64,000 bases of DNA from Lindgomyces ingoldianus (taxonomy: Eukaryota; Ascomycota; Dothideomycetes; Pleosporales; Lindgomycetaceae). Numbering within the stretch: the first letter of the stretch is position 1; the number at the start of each line of letters is the position of its first letter. Both the position numbers and the translations under genes were made by a program. The notes under the pieces are model-generated. The model was not told where the DNA came from. It saw only the letters and a list, made by a program, of their open reading frames with translations, and did not search any database. Of this stretch, positions 1-10,217 are shown in pieces. The stretch is taken from NCBI RefSeq assembly GCF_010093535.1, contig NW_022985234.1:52031-116030 (forward strand), given 5' to 3'.

Positions 1-2204
1 TTACACTAAAGAAGACTTTTATTAAATACATAAAGCAGCTATTTGCTATATGCTGTAAGCTTCTTTACTCTAACCTTACACTTAGTAAGCCTATGCTTTA
101 AATTATTAAAAAGGTGTTTCTAATCCTATGTAGCCTAGTTTAAAGCTAGCCTAGAGCTACAAAAGTAGTGCCGCTAGCATTAAGCTTTAACCCCTAAAAA
201 GGTGCATGCTAGCCTTAACAACCTATCGCGAATACGCTAGTATATATAGAAGGAGAAGCTTCTACGCTAGCCTAATAGGCAAAGCCTTACTAGTGTATTA
301 TTTAAATATAAGTAAAATTATAAGGGTAAACCTAATTTAGTATAGAACAGCATTAGATTTGTTTTTATTATGCATGCTAACAAGCTATTAAATAGGCATA
401 TATATAAGGAATTAAACACAGCAAGTTTAGCATTATAATATTCTACTTTTATAAGAAGTAAGCTAAGGTCTTCTTTAAATAAAAGACATTTAAGATAGAC
501 ATGTTACACAAGTGTGTGTGTAACTTTTTCTTTAATAAAATTATTTTTACATGCATGCTACTAGGACATAGCAAGAGTAAGTTAATTAAAACTTTATAAA
601 AACATATTACTAACATCTTTACAGTATTTACTCTTGCCTAAGTGCTTATAAATGTTAATTACTATAAGACATACTAAATTATATTTAAGAAACTCTTTAA
701 ACTACTTAGAAAGATTATAAAGTGTAATATTAAATAGAAACACATTTATAGAAGCAGATTTGCAGCTGTAACTGTAGACATAGATAGGAAGCAGATAGCT
801 AGTAAGTAATCCTATTTAGCACTAGTCCTAGACTAGTCTCTAACGCAAGTATATAGGGTTTAGAATGTATCTAGCTAAGCTTAATCCTGTACAGAAGGAT
901 TAGCGCATCTATTGCATAAGCTACATGCTTTTCTGCTATGTACACTTCTATTAGAGCATCCCCTGTGCAGTAGGGACTAGAGATAAGACTGCTTACTATT
1001 AGATTATAATAGCAGACTTAATTACTGCAGTAAATAAGAATAAATACATTAAGCTCTATGCTAAACTTTAAAGTATAACCTTTTTATAAGCTTACTTTTA
1101 CTATCTAATAGTAATTTAACAGCAGATAACACTCTACTTAGTATTACTTGCTAGGCAAAGCATAAGGAGCACTTAGTAATTAAAGTAGGCATTAATAACG
1201 CTTACTCTCTCTTTCTAATTACCTTTATAAAGGCTTTATAATATTATACTAATGCAGTAGAACAGACAGGCTTAAAGTTAAACTTATATAGCAAGTAACT
1301 TTATTTTCTACTAGCTATCTTTAGGTACGTTCTCTAATTGCTTTTAATACACCTTATATACGCTGCTAATAACACTGTAGTGCTATAGCACTTAACACTT
1401 ATAATTCTTTACAATATTAGGCTTAATTAATCTTTAGTATTTTCTATACTAATAAGAATACTTCTAGTGCTGCTTATTAGTATAATTTTGTAGTCTATAA
1501 AAGTTCTACTCCTTTTATATTAAGTTTTAAAGTAATTATAGTCTAATTTATAGTAGATACTTTACAACATTAAATGCTTAATAAAGTAGATATAATTAAT
1601 CTTACCTAAGATAATAATATTATCTTTACTGTAGATACTACTAGGTATCTTTGTTATAACCCTACTATATTAACTCTCTAGGGTTAAAAGAAGCAGTTAA
1701 ACTCCTCTATATTATCTACTTCTTCTTCTAAAGTTACAAAGAGCCTCTTAAAGAAACAGTATACTGTCTAGCTCTTATTTAATTAACGTTTACAACTAAT
1801 TTACTCTTGCAATAGCTTTACTGCATCTTTAAAAGTTACACTAGCAGCACTAAAGTATGCGCTTTGCCTTATATACTTATAATAGCTTTTCTAATGTAAT
1901 AAGTTCTTCTCTGTTAACAGATACAGATGTTGCTTAGTAAAAAAGAATTATTGCTCTCTTAGTGTAAGAGGTGGACCTATGTTAGCAACTTTAAGATCTC
2001 TTATAAGGAGAAAGTTAGGCATTATTAAGCAAGGACTAGCAGTAGATAGGTAAATGTTACTCTTAATAGTGCTTTAACAGTGTTGCATTAGTGTTTAGCA
2101 GAAGCAAGACAGGTGCAGGACTAGTCCTAGACTTAATAATTATAAAAGGTTGTGTAATATTTAATTTAAAACTAGATAGGGAGCTTTTGTACACTAACTC
2201 TGGT
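1..2204. other. RIP-degraded repetitive DNA, family not assigned
   Basis: AT-rich sequence with few CpA/TpG pairs and very many TpA, the pattern left by RIP. On the plus strand, reading TAA/TAG as mutated glutamine codons gives long stretches of protein-like sequence from about 780 to 2060, so this was probably a transposon coding region. I could not match it to a reverse transcriptase, integrase or transposase motif, and I see no terminal repeats. No gene is supported. Confidence 0.5.
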
Positions 2205-2282
2205 TGTTCTTGGGCCGAGATGCACCAGTCACGACTTAAGCAGGGGGCATCGGAGTTCGTCGGGCTGGTGCAATGCCGAGCC

Positions 2283-2513
2283 TGTAAGGCCGGGATGGCG
2301 CTTACGTGTAAGGCCGAGATGGTGCTTACGTGCGACGGGTATATATACTATTCTGTACGCAATAATCAACTGTTGGTTGATTATTCGCACATTTTGGTTG
2401 TATTGGCGGAGTGGTGCGGAGCCCCGTCCTTACATAATAATCAACCAACGTTGATTTTCGGGTGCAGAATAGTATATATACCTGTCGCACGTAAGCACCA
2501 TCTCGGCCTTACA
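2283..2513. mobile_element. Palindromic mini-element, copy 1 (tail-to-tail)
   Basis: 231 bp beginning TGTAAGGCC and ending GGCCTTACA, flanked by the 5-bp direct repeat GAGCC (2278-2282 and 2514-2518). It contains a 24-bp partial unit (2283-2306), one full 128-bp unit (2307-2434) and an inverted, truncated unit (2435-2513). TG...CA termini with a 5-bp TSD are LTR-like, but there is no coding capacity. A TATA-rich core (GGGTATATATACTATTC) lies in each arm. The long open frame across it is a by-product of the palindrome. Confidence 0.75.
2307..2434 (+). repeat. 128-bp TGTAAGG...CCTTACA unit
   Basis: Complete unit starting TGTAAGGCCGAGATGG and ending GAGCCCCGTCCTTACA. The same unit is found at 9883-10009 (127 bp), and both sites also carry an inverted partial copy. 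The ends form a 7-bp inverted repeat (TGTAAGG/CCTTACA). It could be a very short solo LTR or a MITE; the sequence alone does not decide. Confidence 0.7.
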
Positions 2514-2575
2514 GAGCCTCCGATGGTGCACCTTTGGCGTTTTATCTTGGATCCATGAATCAATCCAGCGCTAAG

Positions 2576-5500
2576 GCTAAATAGGCAACTATTCTAAACA
2601 ATTAGTCTTTTACTTAATTTTTTGTGCTATTATACTCTTAATAGGTTATATAACAAACATTTAATAAAAATTTAGCTTAAGATAATAAAATTCTATTTAC
2701 AATAAAAGCAGTTAATAGCTTAAAATCTAAACAATAAAAGGAAAAATGTATATTAAGCCCTACCTTATACAACAAGCATTACAAAAAGTATCTTCTTTTT
2801 ATCTTATTATACAAAAACATAGACATTGCAATTTAAAACGCAAAAAAGAAAAAGAAAAATAGCTAGAAGCAGCATAGCGCTAATAGCTGCAAAAGATGCA
2901 TCTAGGTTTTTCCTGCTGCCTCTAACCTAAACGTACAAGCAGCTCTAGGAGTTGTAGCGCATACTGTAAGTTACTCCCCCTATTATATAATAAGCTAACA
3001 ATTTTAGATCTAGCAGAAACAGGTTCTCTCTGCACCCTATAATAATGTTAAATACTATAGCAGCACCTTTTATGCCTTTTAATTAAATACCTACTGCTTA
3101 TTATACATTAATGTAGTGTTAATTTAGACTTATAGTACTATTAATATAAAACTTCACTATATGCTTTTTATCTTACATGTTGTACAATAACTAACTTACA
3201 TAGTAGAGTGTACTAGCTATTCTTACTGTAGTTTATTTTTAGAGTGTGTTTTACTTTTGTCTAAGTAGGCAGCTACTTGCGCTAATTATAAATTTAAAGA
3301 TTAAGCTGCTTATTATAGTTACTATAATAGCTCTTAACCTAATTAGTATTGTCTAACACCTAATAATAGTATAGGTCCTCTAGCAACTTTGTCTTTTAGT
3401 GTAAACAACATTATTATAGATTACCTATACAAGATTAAGAAGCTAGAGAGTAATAATAAAAATAAGTGCTAGAATATTATATAATAAATTACTTAGAATT
3501 AACAGTCTTTTTATAAGTAAAGAATAAAATAAAAAATAAAGATTTTTACTTTTTTAAATAGTTTACTTATTTTTAACTTAACTAGTAATTTAAAGATTTA
3601 ATTACTTTAATAATATTAAGATTTAATAATGCTTAAGTCTAACAGATTATATAACATGCTCTAGAGAAAATACATTCTAGTTTATTACTTATAAGTAGTA
3701 TTAAGTAAATCTTAAGTACAAGATAAGTAAAAAAGGGCTACTAAGATTATTATATGTTATCCTACTACTATTTTAACACATCTTTAACCCCCTTTGTTGC
3801 TAGCTCTTCTGTATACTCTGTCTACTTATCTAGATTCTCTACTAAAGCCTAATTACTAAAAATTTACTTAGTTATAGCTTTAATTAAATAATTCTAGCCT
3901 TTATAAATAATCTATGCTGTTATATAATAAGTAGCCTGTTATCTTCTTTACTCTTACACTTTACTTTAAAAAGATGTTTATAATAACTTTTAATGTTTAG
4001 ATTAAAAATTAAGCTAAAATTATTTTAGCTAAGCTTTCTATACTTTTTAGTCTTTAGTAAAAAACTTTAAGGCAAGCATTACCTTATTAGCCTAGTTTAT
4101 ATAATAATAAAAATGCAAAACTATTATAATTTAGTAAAAAAAATGCTTTTAAAGTAAGTTCTACTATTGTTACTATACTATAAGTGCCTAAGTAGCTTAT
4201 ACAACATAATTTTTATTAAATTATATATTTTCTTTCTTATGTTTTGCTAGAAAAGCTATTATGTAAGTCTGTAAAATCTATAGAGAAGAAAGAGCCTATT
4301 TAAGGCATTTTGCGTCTTCTTTATTTTAAAAAATTACATTCTTAAAAATTTATAAAAATGTTTTTATTATATAAAGCATTTTTTAATTCTTTATTTTTAA
4401 AGTATTATGTTTAAAATTAGGTTAGTTTTTAATATAAAAATCTACATGCATTTTAAGCTTAATTACTGTATTAATTATGTAATACTAGCTGTTTTATCTT
4501 ATATAATTATCTAAGGGTATTATCTGTCTAGCTTGTAAGATAAACTTATTTATACAAAGCTCTAAACTATAAATATAGACTATAATATTATAAAGTTTAC
4601 TAAGAGGACTAATAGCTCTAATTATATCTTATTATATAAAATTAAGGGGTAATCTATTTGCTTTTTTAAGGTTTACAGCTTTAAGATCTTTAAGATAACT
4701 TTTATATAAACTTAAAAATAAAAATACTTATATAATAAAATTAATAATATAACTAAAATAGTAAACTTTTTTATTCTTAGAATCTTAATGCAGATTAAGT
4801 TTGTTAGAATACTACTTACTAATTATATAATAGAGAGTGTTATTAGTGCTAGCATTATCTCTAACAACTGCTCCTAGATTTCTAGTAATTTTGTACTCCT
4901 TAAGTACTATATAAAGTACAGAGAACTATTCTTTACTAGAATAGCCTAAGACTAGTTATAAAAAAAAGTGTTTAGTAATAGTATTATTTAAGCTTTATAT
5001 AAAGTGTCTAGTAATTATAATAAATAAAATTTAGTTTAAAAAGGTCTAAAGATTAAGCATAACATTAATTTTTAAAGTTGCTGTTTAAATCTTACGCTAA
5101 AGAATAAGCTTCTTTTTATACTAATAGCTTTAAATTACTATATAAATAGTAGAGTGTAAAACTAGAATAGCCTTTCTAGCAATAAAATTTAATGCTTATA
5201 TAAAAGCTTAAAAAGATAATAATTTAATAACTAAGAAAGTAAAACACTATTAAATAATTAGTTATATAAAAGCCTTTTAAATAATATCTTTGTCTAGATA
5301 AGCTCTAAACGCAGCATTCTATATATCTTCTCCTATGTAAAGTTCTGCGCAGTCTTATAGCTCTTAGAGTTTAATAGCACCTGCTTATTATACAAAAGAA
5401 AGAGTACCCTTTACTAAAACTTAGTAGTTAGATTTTAAGTGCTTTTAAAAGTTTATAATAACTTTTAAAGTGTAGTTATAATTATAGAAATTGCAGTATT

Positions 5501-5692
5501 AAAGAAGCCAGCTGTTTTGTTTAGTAGGTTTATTAGACATTAGTAGTTATACAAAGTTTCTAATGTTACTACCCTTATTGTTAGGCACTAGAGTTAAGCT
5601 TAATTTATAGGATTCTATTATACAAGACTTTTAAAGTTGTTTTATTAATAGGGAAGCAAATTTTTAGCTAAGACTATAAATTAATTTAAGGA
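2576..5692. other. RIP-degraded insertion, family not assigned
   Basis: About 3.1 kb of strongly AT-biased DNA between two GC-balanced islands. Plus-strand reading with stops taken as mutated Gln codons gives protein-like stretches (for example about 3300-4800) without a motif I recognise. An 8-bp near-repeat (CAATCCAG near 2570, TAATCCAG near 5697, one C-to-T difference) could be its target duplication, but no terminal inverted repeats support this. Confidence 0.35.
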
Positions 5693-6078
5693 TCTAATCC
5701 AGATTCAGGATAGCGTGGATTCGGATCGATCCACGAATCGGATCGATCTATCGCCAGCACTGACTGGGATCAGAGGTTGAAGAAGAAGAGCCAGAATTTG
5801 CGCATCTTGTTGCATTGGAGAGCTTCTTTCGCCAATCTGTTCCGTTTCAATCATTGTTAAACGACTTTTGTAAGCTACTACTTCCATATCGACTCAGACG
5901 TATTATGTCTTCTCTATCGAGAAACCAGGCTTGGATCTCGAGATCTCAGAATAATTCACTGGTCAATTTGATGAAAGCCGCGGTAGAGGACTTTACCAAC
6001 TTGGGATGGGACTGGTGGCCTTTAGCGGCCAGAATGCGTCGACTCCGAGGCGAAGAAGCCCGGCTCTTTTGGAGATGT

Positions 6079-6123
6079 GTAAGCTAAATTCTTGGACCTC
6101 GGGCTACGAGCTAACATAGTCAG
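6079..6123 (+). other. Intron 1 of the conserved-protein pseudogene
   Basis: Starts GTAAGC, contains the branch-site-like GCTAAC and ends CAG; 45 bp, phase 0. Removing it joins WRC to TCGALMW and restores the conserved CxC block, which is why this acceptor was preferred to the TAG four bases earlier. Confidence 0.75.
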
Positions 6124-6671
6124 ACCTGTGGGGCCCTCATGTGGTTTGAGATGTCTGAGAGCGAAGCCGATATCGTCTCCCAGATTATCCTCTTTTTAGA
6201 CGAAACGCCTCAGATTCCTTCACGCTGCCGGGCGTGGAGCAGCAAGGCCTTCAGAACTGTTTGAAAAGGCTTTTCTGGTCGGCTGTACCAACATCGAGTG
6301 CCAGTCAGAAATATACTCCTGCTGGGGCGTCGACCTCGGCGTCTTCGACCGGCGCCACATTACAGTCTGCTGCTAGCCGCTTGCCTCCCTTTCCCAATAC
6401 TCAACTACCTCCAAATGTAAGCGGCGTTGGCTCCAGTCCGTCTCCAACTCCGGCTGCTACCGCCCAGCAAGCACCCTCGATGTTTCGCTTCTGGGTTTTG
6501 CTAGGGGTCGAAGGTTCACGCCACTCCGTCCGAATCAATCACATTGCCATCGATCATAATACAAACGACGGTAGCTTCTATCGTTCGCTGAAGGAATGCT
6601 ATAGGAGAAGTAGAGGACCAATGTGTTATTGGCTTTCGATGTGGAGGCTACACTATTGCAATGTGGTGAAG

Positions 6672-6726
6672 GTTAGCCAGCGAAGCTCCGATTTCCCTCA
6701 AGATCATCCACTGATATCTCTTCAAG
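6672..6726 (+). other. Intron 2 of the conserved-protein pseudogene
   Basis: Starts GTTAGC, has CTGAT as a possible branch site and ends AAG; 55 bp, phase 0. Splicing joins LHYCNVVK to FKRVAPRWVI in the frame that runs to the stop at 7216-7218. Confidence 0.65.
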
Positions 6727-7218
6727 TTCAAGCGGGTTGCACCCCGATGGGTCATCACAGAACGTAAAGACTTGCCAACGAGTCTGGAGTACAAATACGC
6801 ACCACGACCTCCACACGCCGAAAATCCTCCCATACCCCAACACGAATTTGATATGCATCTTCATGCATGCGTCCAGCCATGCATCTGGTCTAGGTTCCAT
6901 GACTGTATGCCGGAACTCAACACCACTATTGTCCTGGAAAGTATACCCAAGAAAGTCAGTCAATTCGACGTCGACTCCGACCAGGTGGTAGATGCTTATG
7001 CATGGGGACTTGAGGCAAAGTACGCTGTATCTGCCATGTATGTGGCTATCTACCATCTCATTATATTTGCGTTCCCTTTTGGGTTCTGGGCATGGTGGCT
7101 GCATGGGCATCCCAACGATCTCCAAGGAGCTTCCGTTCCCGCCACCATCGCCCTTGGGCTCCTCTCTCTCTTTTGGAGCACCAACGGTATTCTGACTGAG
7201 GGACGTCACGCCCGCTAA

Positions 7219-8215
7219 TGTCAGTTCTCGAGGTATTCTCCAATTTCTGGAGACGGGGAAAGGGGGTCAGCATCCTAAGGTAGTCGCAACACCTGCCCAC
7301 TGGAACTCAGCGTTGTGGCCGGGTTTGAAACTCGACTGCTCTTTGCCATAAGTAGTTGAAGCAGGATCGTATTGGTAACATTGAGGAATCTCCTGCAATG
7401 CTTACTTCAGAACAAATCGCTACCTGTCAAGTACTACTCCTCGCCTTTGTGGTGGACGATAAAGCTGCCGGCGATGCTTAGTACCGCAAATCTTGTCGCA
7501 CGTGTCTCACGCGATACTATTCACTCATTAGGACTAGATCCTTTCTTGTACAGTATATAGTCAGCGCAGAGCTCTCTCTCGCTCATTAGACCTTACAATA
7601 CACTGGTACAATTCACCTTGTTTGGATCTCAATACCTTGTCGACTCGCTTACCTTATGACCCCTTCTCAGCTCATGCAAGAAATCCGGCTCAAGACATAT
7701 TTGTGACCAGAGCTTCTTTAGAGAAGGCGACGAGAGCGATAGTTTCGCGCTTCTTTTGCCAAACTCTTTAAGTGTGTCTGACACTCTACTATCAGCTCAG
7801 CCGAAATCTGTCTCATGCTAGACTCTGTAGTATGCGGTATCTGCATTTCACTTCTTTGGGTGACCGGTGAACACAGATGACAAGCGAAGCATGCGGGTGG
7901 CATGATGCGGTATCCTCACATCGTGGCGGTGGCGGGGTTTCCTTGGCTCACTTCCTGAGAACGCCTCATCGGGCTCGGAGTGCCATGCCTTTAACTTACA
8001 GTCTAGATCAGGTGTATTAAGTTCCAGGGAAGTTTCGCTTCTAATTGTACCGGGAATTGCAAAAGACAATTTTAGGTAGCTTTTGAGGAACACTACCCAG
8101 GCGCGCTGGATACAAATTAACAAAAGCTACTTCGTACCGAGTATGAGTTTTCGTTGGCGTGCTGGGACACTTCGAGCAGAGCTACGGCGGACTGTTAGCT
8201 GGTAAAGGGAAAAAA
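7219..8215. other. GC-balanced region, no supported gene
   Basis: Continuation of the unmutated island downstream of the pseudogene, ending where RIP-like composition resumes at about 8215. Open frames here are short (62 to 91 codons, both strands), overlap one another and show no recognised motif. The longest is on the minus strand at 7848-8123, with a basic stretch near its end. I treat it as intergenic sequence. Confidence 0.5.
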
Positions 8216-8519
8216 CTAATTGCTAATTGCTTAGAAGCAGTTTAAATATAAAACACTATAGTATTTTACTAGGCAAAACATACTATAACGCATTTATATA
8301 ATGTTTTTTAGAGATCTAAAAAGTAAAAGGTTATTTTATGTAACTATATTATAACTACTTTTTATAGCAACTGCCTTTACTACAGGGTTGTACAACAATT
8401 GTAGATCCTTACTGCTACTACTACTCTTCTACATCTACAACTACTATAGTAGTAGCAGCAATAACAACAGCAACAATAGCAACAACAGCAGTAACAGTAA
8501 TAATAGTAATAGCAGCAGC

Positions 8520-8607
<88 letters not shown>

Positions 8608-9732
8608 TAAGCATTAAGCTTATAGTATTTTAATTAATTTTATTATATAAAGCTAAGACATAAAATAAGGCTTGTATTTTTTATAATGCTACTATTACTA
8701 TAACTAACTAAGCTAGCACTAATATTAATTCTGTTCTACATATAGAACAGCAGCAGCTAGCTCTACTAGCTTATAGTCTATAGGCCTATGTATTACTAGC
8801 CCTTTGAAAGCAGAATGTAAAGTTTATATATAGTAGTATATTCTCTTATTAAATAGCTTTATATAGGCCTTTATATATTAACACTATTTTTATATAATTA
8901 TATAAAAAGGTAGTAGACAACCTGTGCAGCACATGCTATAGCGCTGTCTTAGGCTTATAACTGTTCCTAGAGTGCTGCTGCGCTAAGGGGCACTTTAGTA
9001 AAGCATATAGTAATTATAAATAGCGTAACTATACTAGTTACTACTTTGTAAAAAAAAAAAAAGTAATAATATGCTAGCTAGTAAACTTTATATTTAGGCT
9101 ATAACTTAAAGATTAGTAGTGCTAGTAATAGTTTATAGTAGTAGCTTATTTTTATTAAAAATAAACTTACTAAAGCTTTAGCTTAAAGTATGTATAATAT
9201 TTTATTTAAAAGTAGTAAAGCGCTTTAGCTATAAAAGTTATTTATAGCACTTGACTATATAAAGATGTTTATAGCACTTAGTTAAAGCTTATACTTTTAT
9301 GTAGTAACTAGAATAAGTAGTTATTAAATAGTAAAACTAAACTAAACTAGTATATAAAAAAAAATAAAAAAAATAATTATATAAAACTTACTACTGTTTA
9401 ATACTATAAAGCTAATAAGGCACTTAAGAATTAACGTTAAATAGCTAAAATAGAGCTTATTTATAATTATATAAAAGCTTAATTTTTACTTAACTTTCTT
9501 TTTTTTTTCTAACTTTTTTTTCCCCTTAACTTTAGTCTACTTAGTAAAAAGTTTATATACAAAGATTTTATTCTAAGTTACTATAGTTACCTTATATACT
9601 AAGTATAAAGTTTTACTTTAGTTGCTTTTTTAAAGTATTTACTTTTTAGTAAGTTTTTAATTATATAATAATTCTTAGCACGTTTTAAAAGATATGTAAT
9701 ATAGTTTTTACTAATATTTATAATAAAATATA
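8216..9732. other. RIP-degraded DNA, family not assigned
   Basis: AT-rich, with a pure A run at about 9050-9061 and the microsatellite described separately. No terminal repeats, domains or open frames stand out apart from the low-complexity frame over the microsatellite. Confidence 0.5.
8451..8607 (+). repeat. Trinucleotide microsatellite, mixed AGC/CAA then pure AAT
   Basis: From 8451 to 8519 the tract mixes AGC, CAA, CAG, TAA and AGT triplets. From about 8520 to 8607 it is an uninterrupted AAT/TAA array of about 29 units. Translation gives poly-asparagine, but no gene context supports a protein. Confidence 0.9.
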
Positions 9733-9766
9733 ACGTACTTCACGGGCGAGTTGCTTACACACCTGA

Positions 9767-10009
9767 TGTAAGGACGGGGCTCCGCACCACTCCGCCAATA
9801 CAACCAAAAGGTACAAATAATCAACCAAGGTTGATTTTCGGGTGCAGAATAGTATATATACCCGTCGCATGTAAGCACCAAATGTAAGGCCGAGATGGTG
9901 CTTACATGCGACGGGTATATATACTATTCTGCACCCGAAAATCAACGTTGGTTGATTATTCGTACCTTTTGGTTGTATTGGCGGAGTGGTGCGGAGCCCC
10001 GTCCTTACA
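9767..10009. mobile_element. Palindromic mini-element, copy 2 (head-to-head)
   Basis: 243 bp: a 114-bp left arm (9767-9880), a 15-bp centre (9881-9895) and a 114-bp right arm (9896-10009). By eye the arms differ at about two positions. Ends are TGTAAGGAC and GTCCTTACA, flanked by the 5-bp duplication CCTGA (9762-9766, 10010-10014). Copy A4 shows the uninterrupted site. 9883-10009 is a complete 127-bp unit; the left arm is the same unit inverted and lacking 13 bp. Confidence 0.85.
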
Positions 10010-10135
10010 CCTGAGTCGCTTACTTTTGCTAAGACCCCACTAAACTACCCTTCCTACACTAATGCATTCCCCACAACACTACTTAGACGCGCTAAAAGAA
10101 TGTTAGATACAGCTTACGCTCTAAGCTTTTAAATA

Positions 10136-10195
10136 ACGTGTTTTATCAGTAAGCTGCGGACATCAGTAAGCTGCGCACCCCACCAAACCGCGCGA
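10136..10195 (+). repeat. Left terminal inverted repeat of the Fot1-like element
   Basis: Starts ACGTGTTTT, then carries the 17-bp sequence ATCAGTAAGCTGCGGAC followed directly by ATCAGTAAGCTGCGCAC. Mirrored at 11910-11969. The tandem pair is a likely transposase binding site (inference). Confidence 0.85.
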
Positions 10196-10217
10196 AACCG
10201 CGTCCACACCTTTAACT

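Larger units (their letters stand above)
2205..2575. other. GC-balanced island holding a palindromic element
   Basis: Base composition changes abruptly from RIP-like to normal at about 2205 and back at about 2575. Removing the inserted element (2283-2513) and one copy of its GAGCC duplication leaves about 135 bp of unmutated DNA. That remnant has short inverted repeats of its own (ATGCACCAG against CTGGTGCAAT). It looks like a low-copy remnant that escaped RIP. No gene is visible in it. Confidence 0.5.
5764..7218 (+). pseudogene. Degraded fungal conserved protein with C-terminal membrane segments
   Basis: Single-copy-like DNA with normal codons, unlike its surroundings. Best model: exon 5764-6078, intron 6079-6123, exon from 6124, a frame change between about 6200 and 6260, exon to 6671, intron 6672-6726, and a last exon 6727-7218 ending in TAA. 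Visible in order: an acidic start (EVEEEEPEF); the block EDFTNLGWDWWPLA; WRC-TCGALMW, whose CxC spans intron 1; a Ser/Thr/Pro-rich linker; a conserved middle (RFWVLLGVEGSRHSV, then LHYCNVVK); a proline-rich block (APRPPHAENPPIPQHEF); and two hydrophobic C-terminal segments. I recognise this as a widespread unnamed family of ascomycete proteins; its function is unknown. No splice signals explain the frame change, so I call it a pseudogene. The 5' end is cut at the island border, with an in-frame TGA at 5761. A sequencing error at one base is the alternative. Confidence 0.7.

Noticed and set aside
2091..2558. 155-codon open frame over the palindromic island
   Set aside because: It crosses from RIPped DNA into the palindrome and out again; the inverted arms read as unrelated peptides. 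No gene context.
6648..7300. Minus-strand frames opposite the conserved-protein pseudogene (178 and 79 codons)
   Set aside because: Shadows of the plus-strand exons, which carry the recognisable family blocks and splice sites.
8388..8633. Poly-asparagine open frame
   Set aside because: Translation of the AAT microsatellite only.
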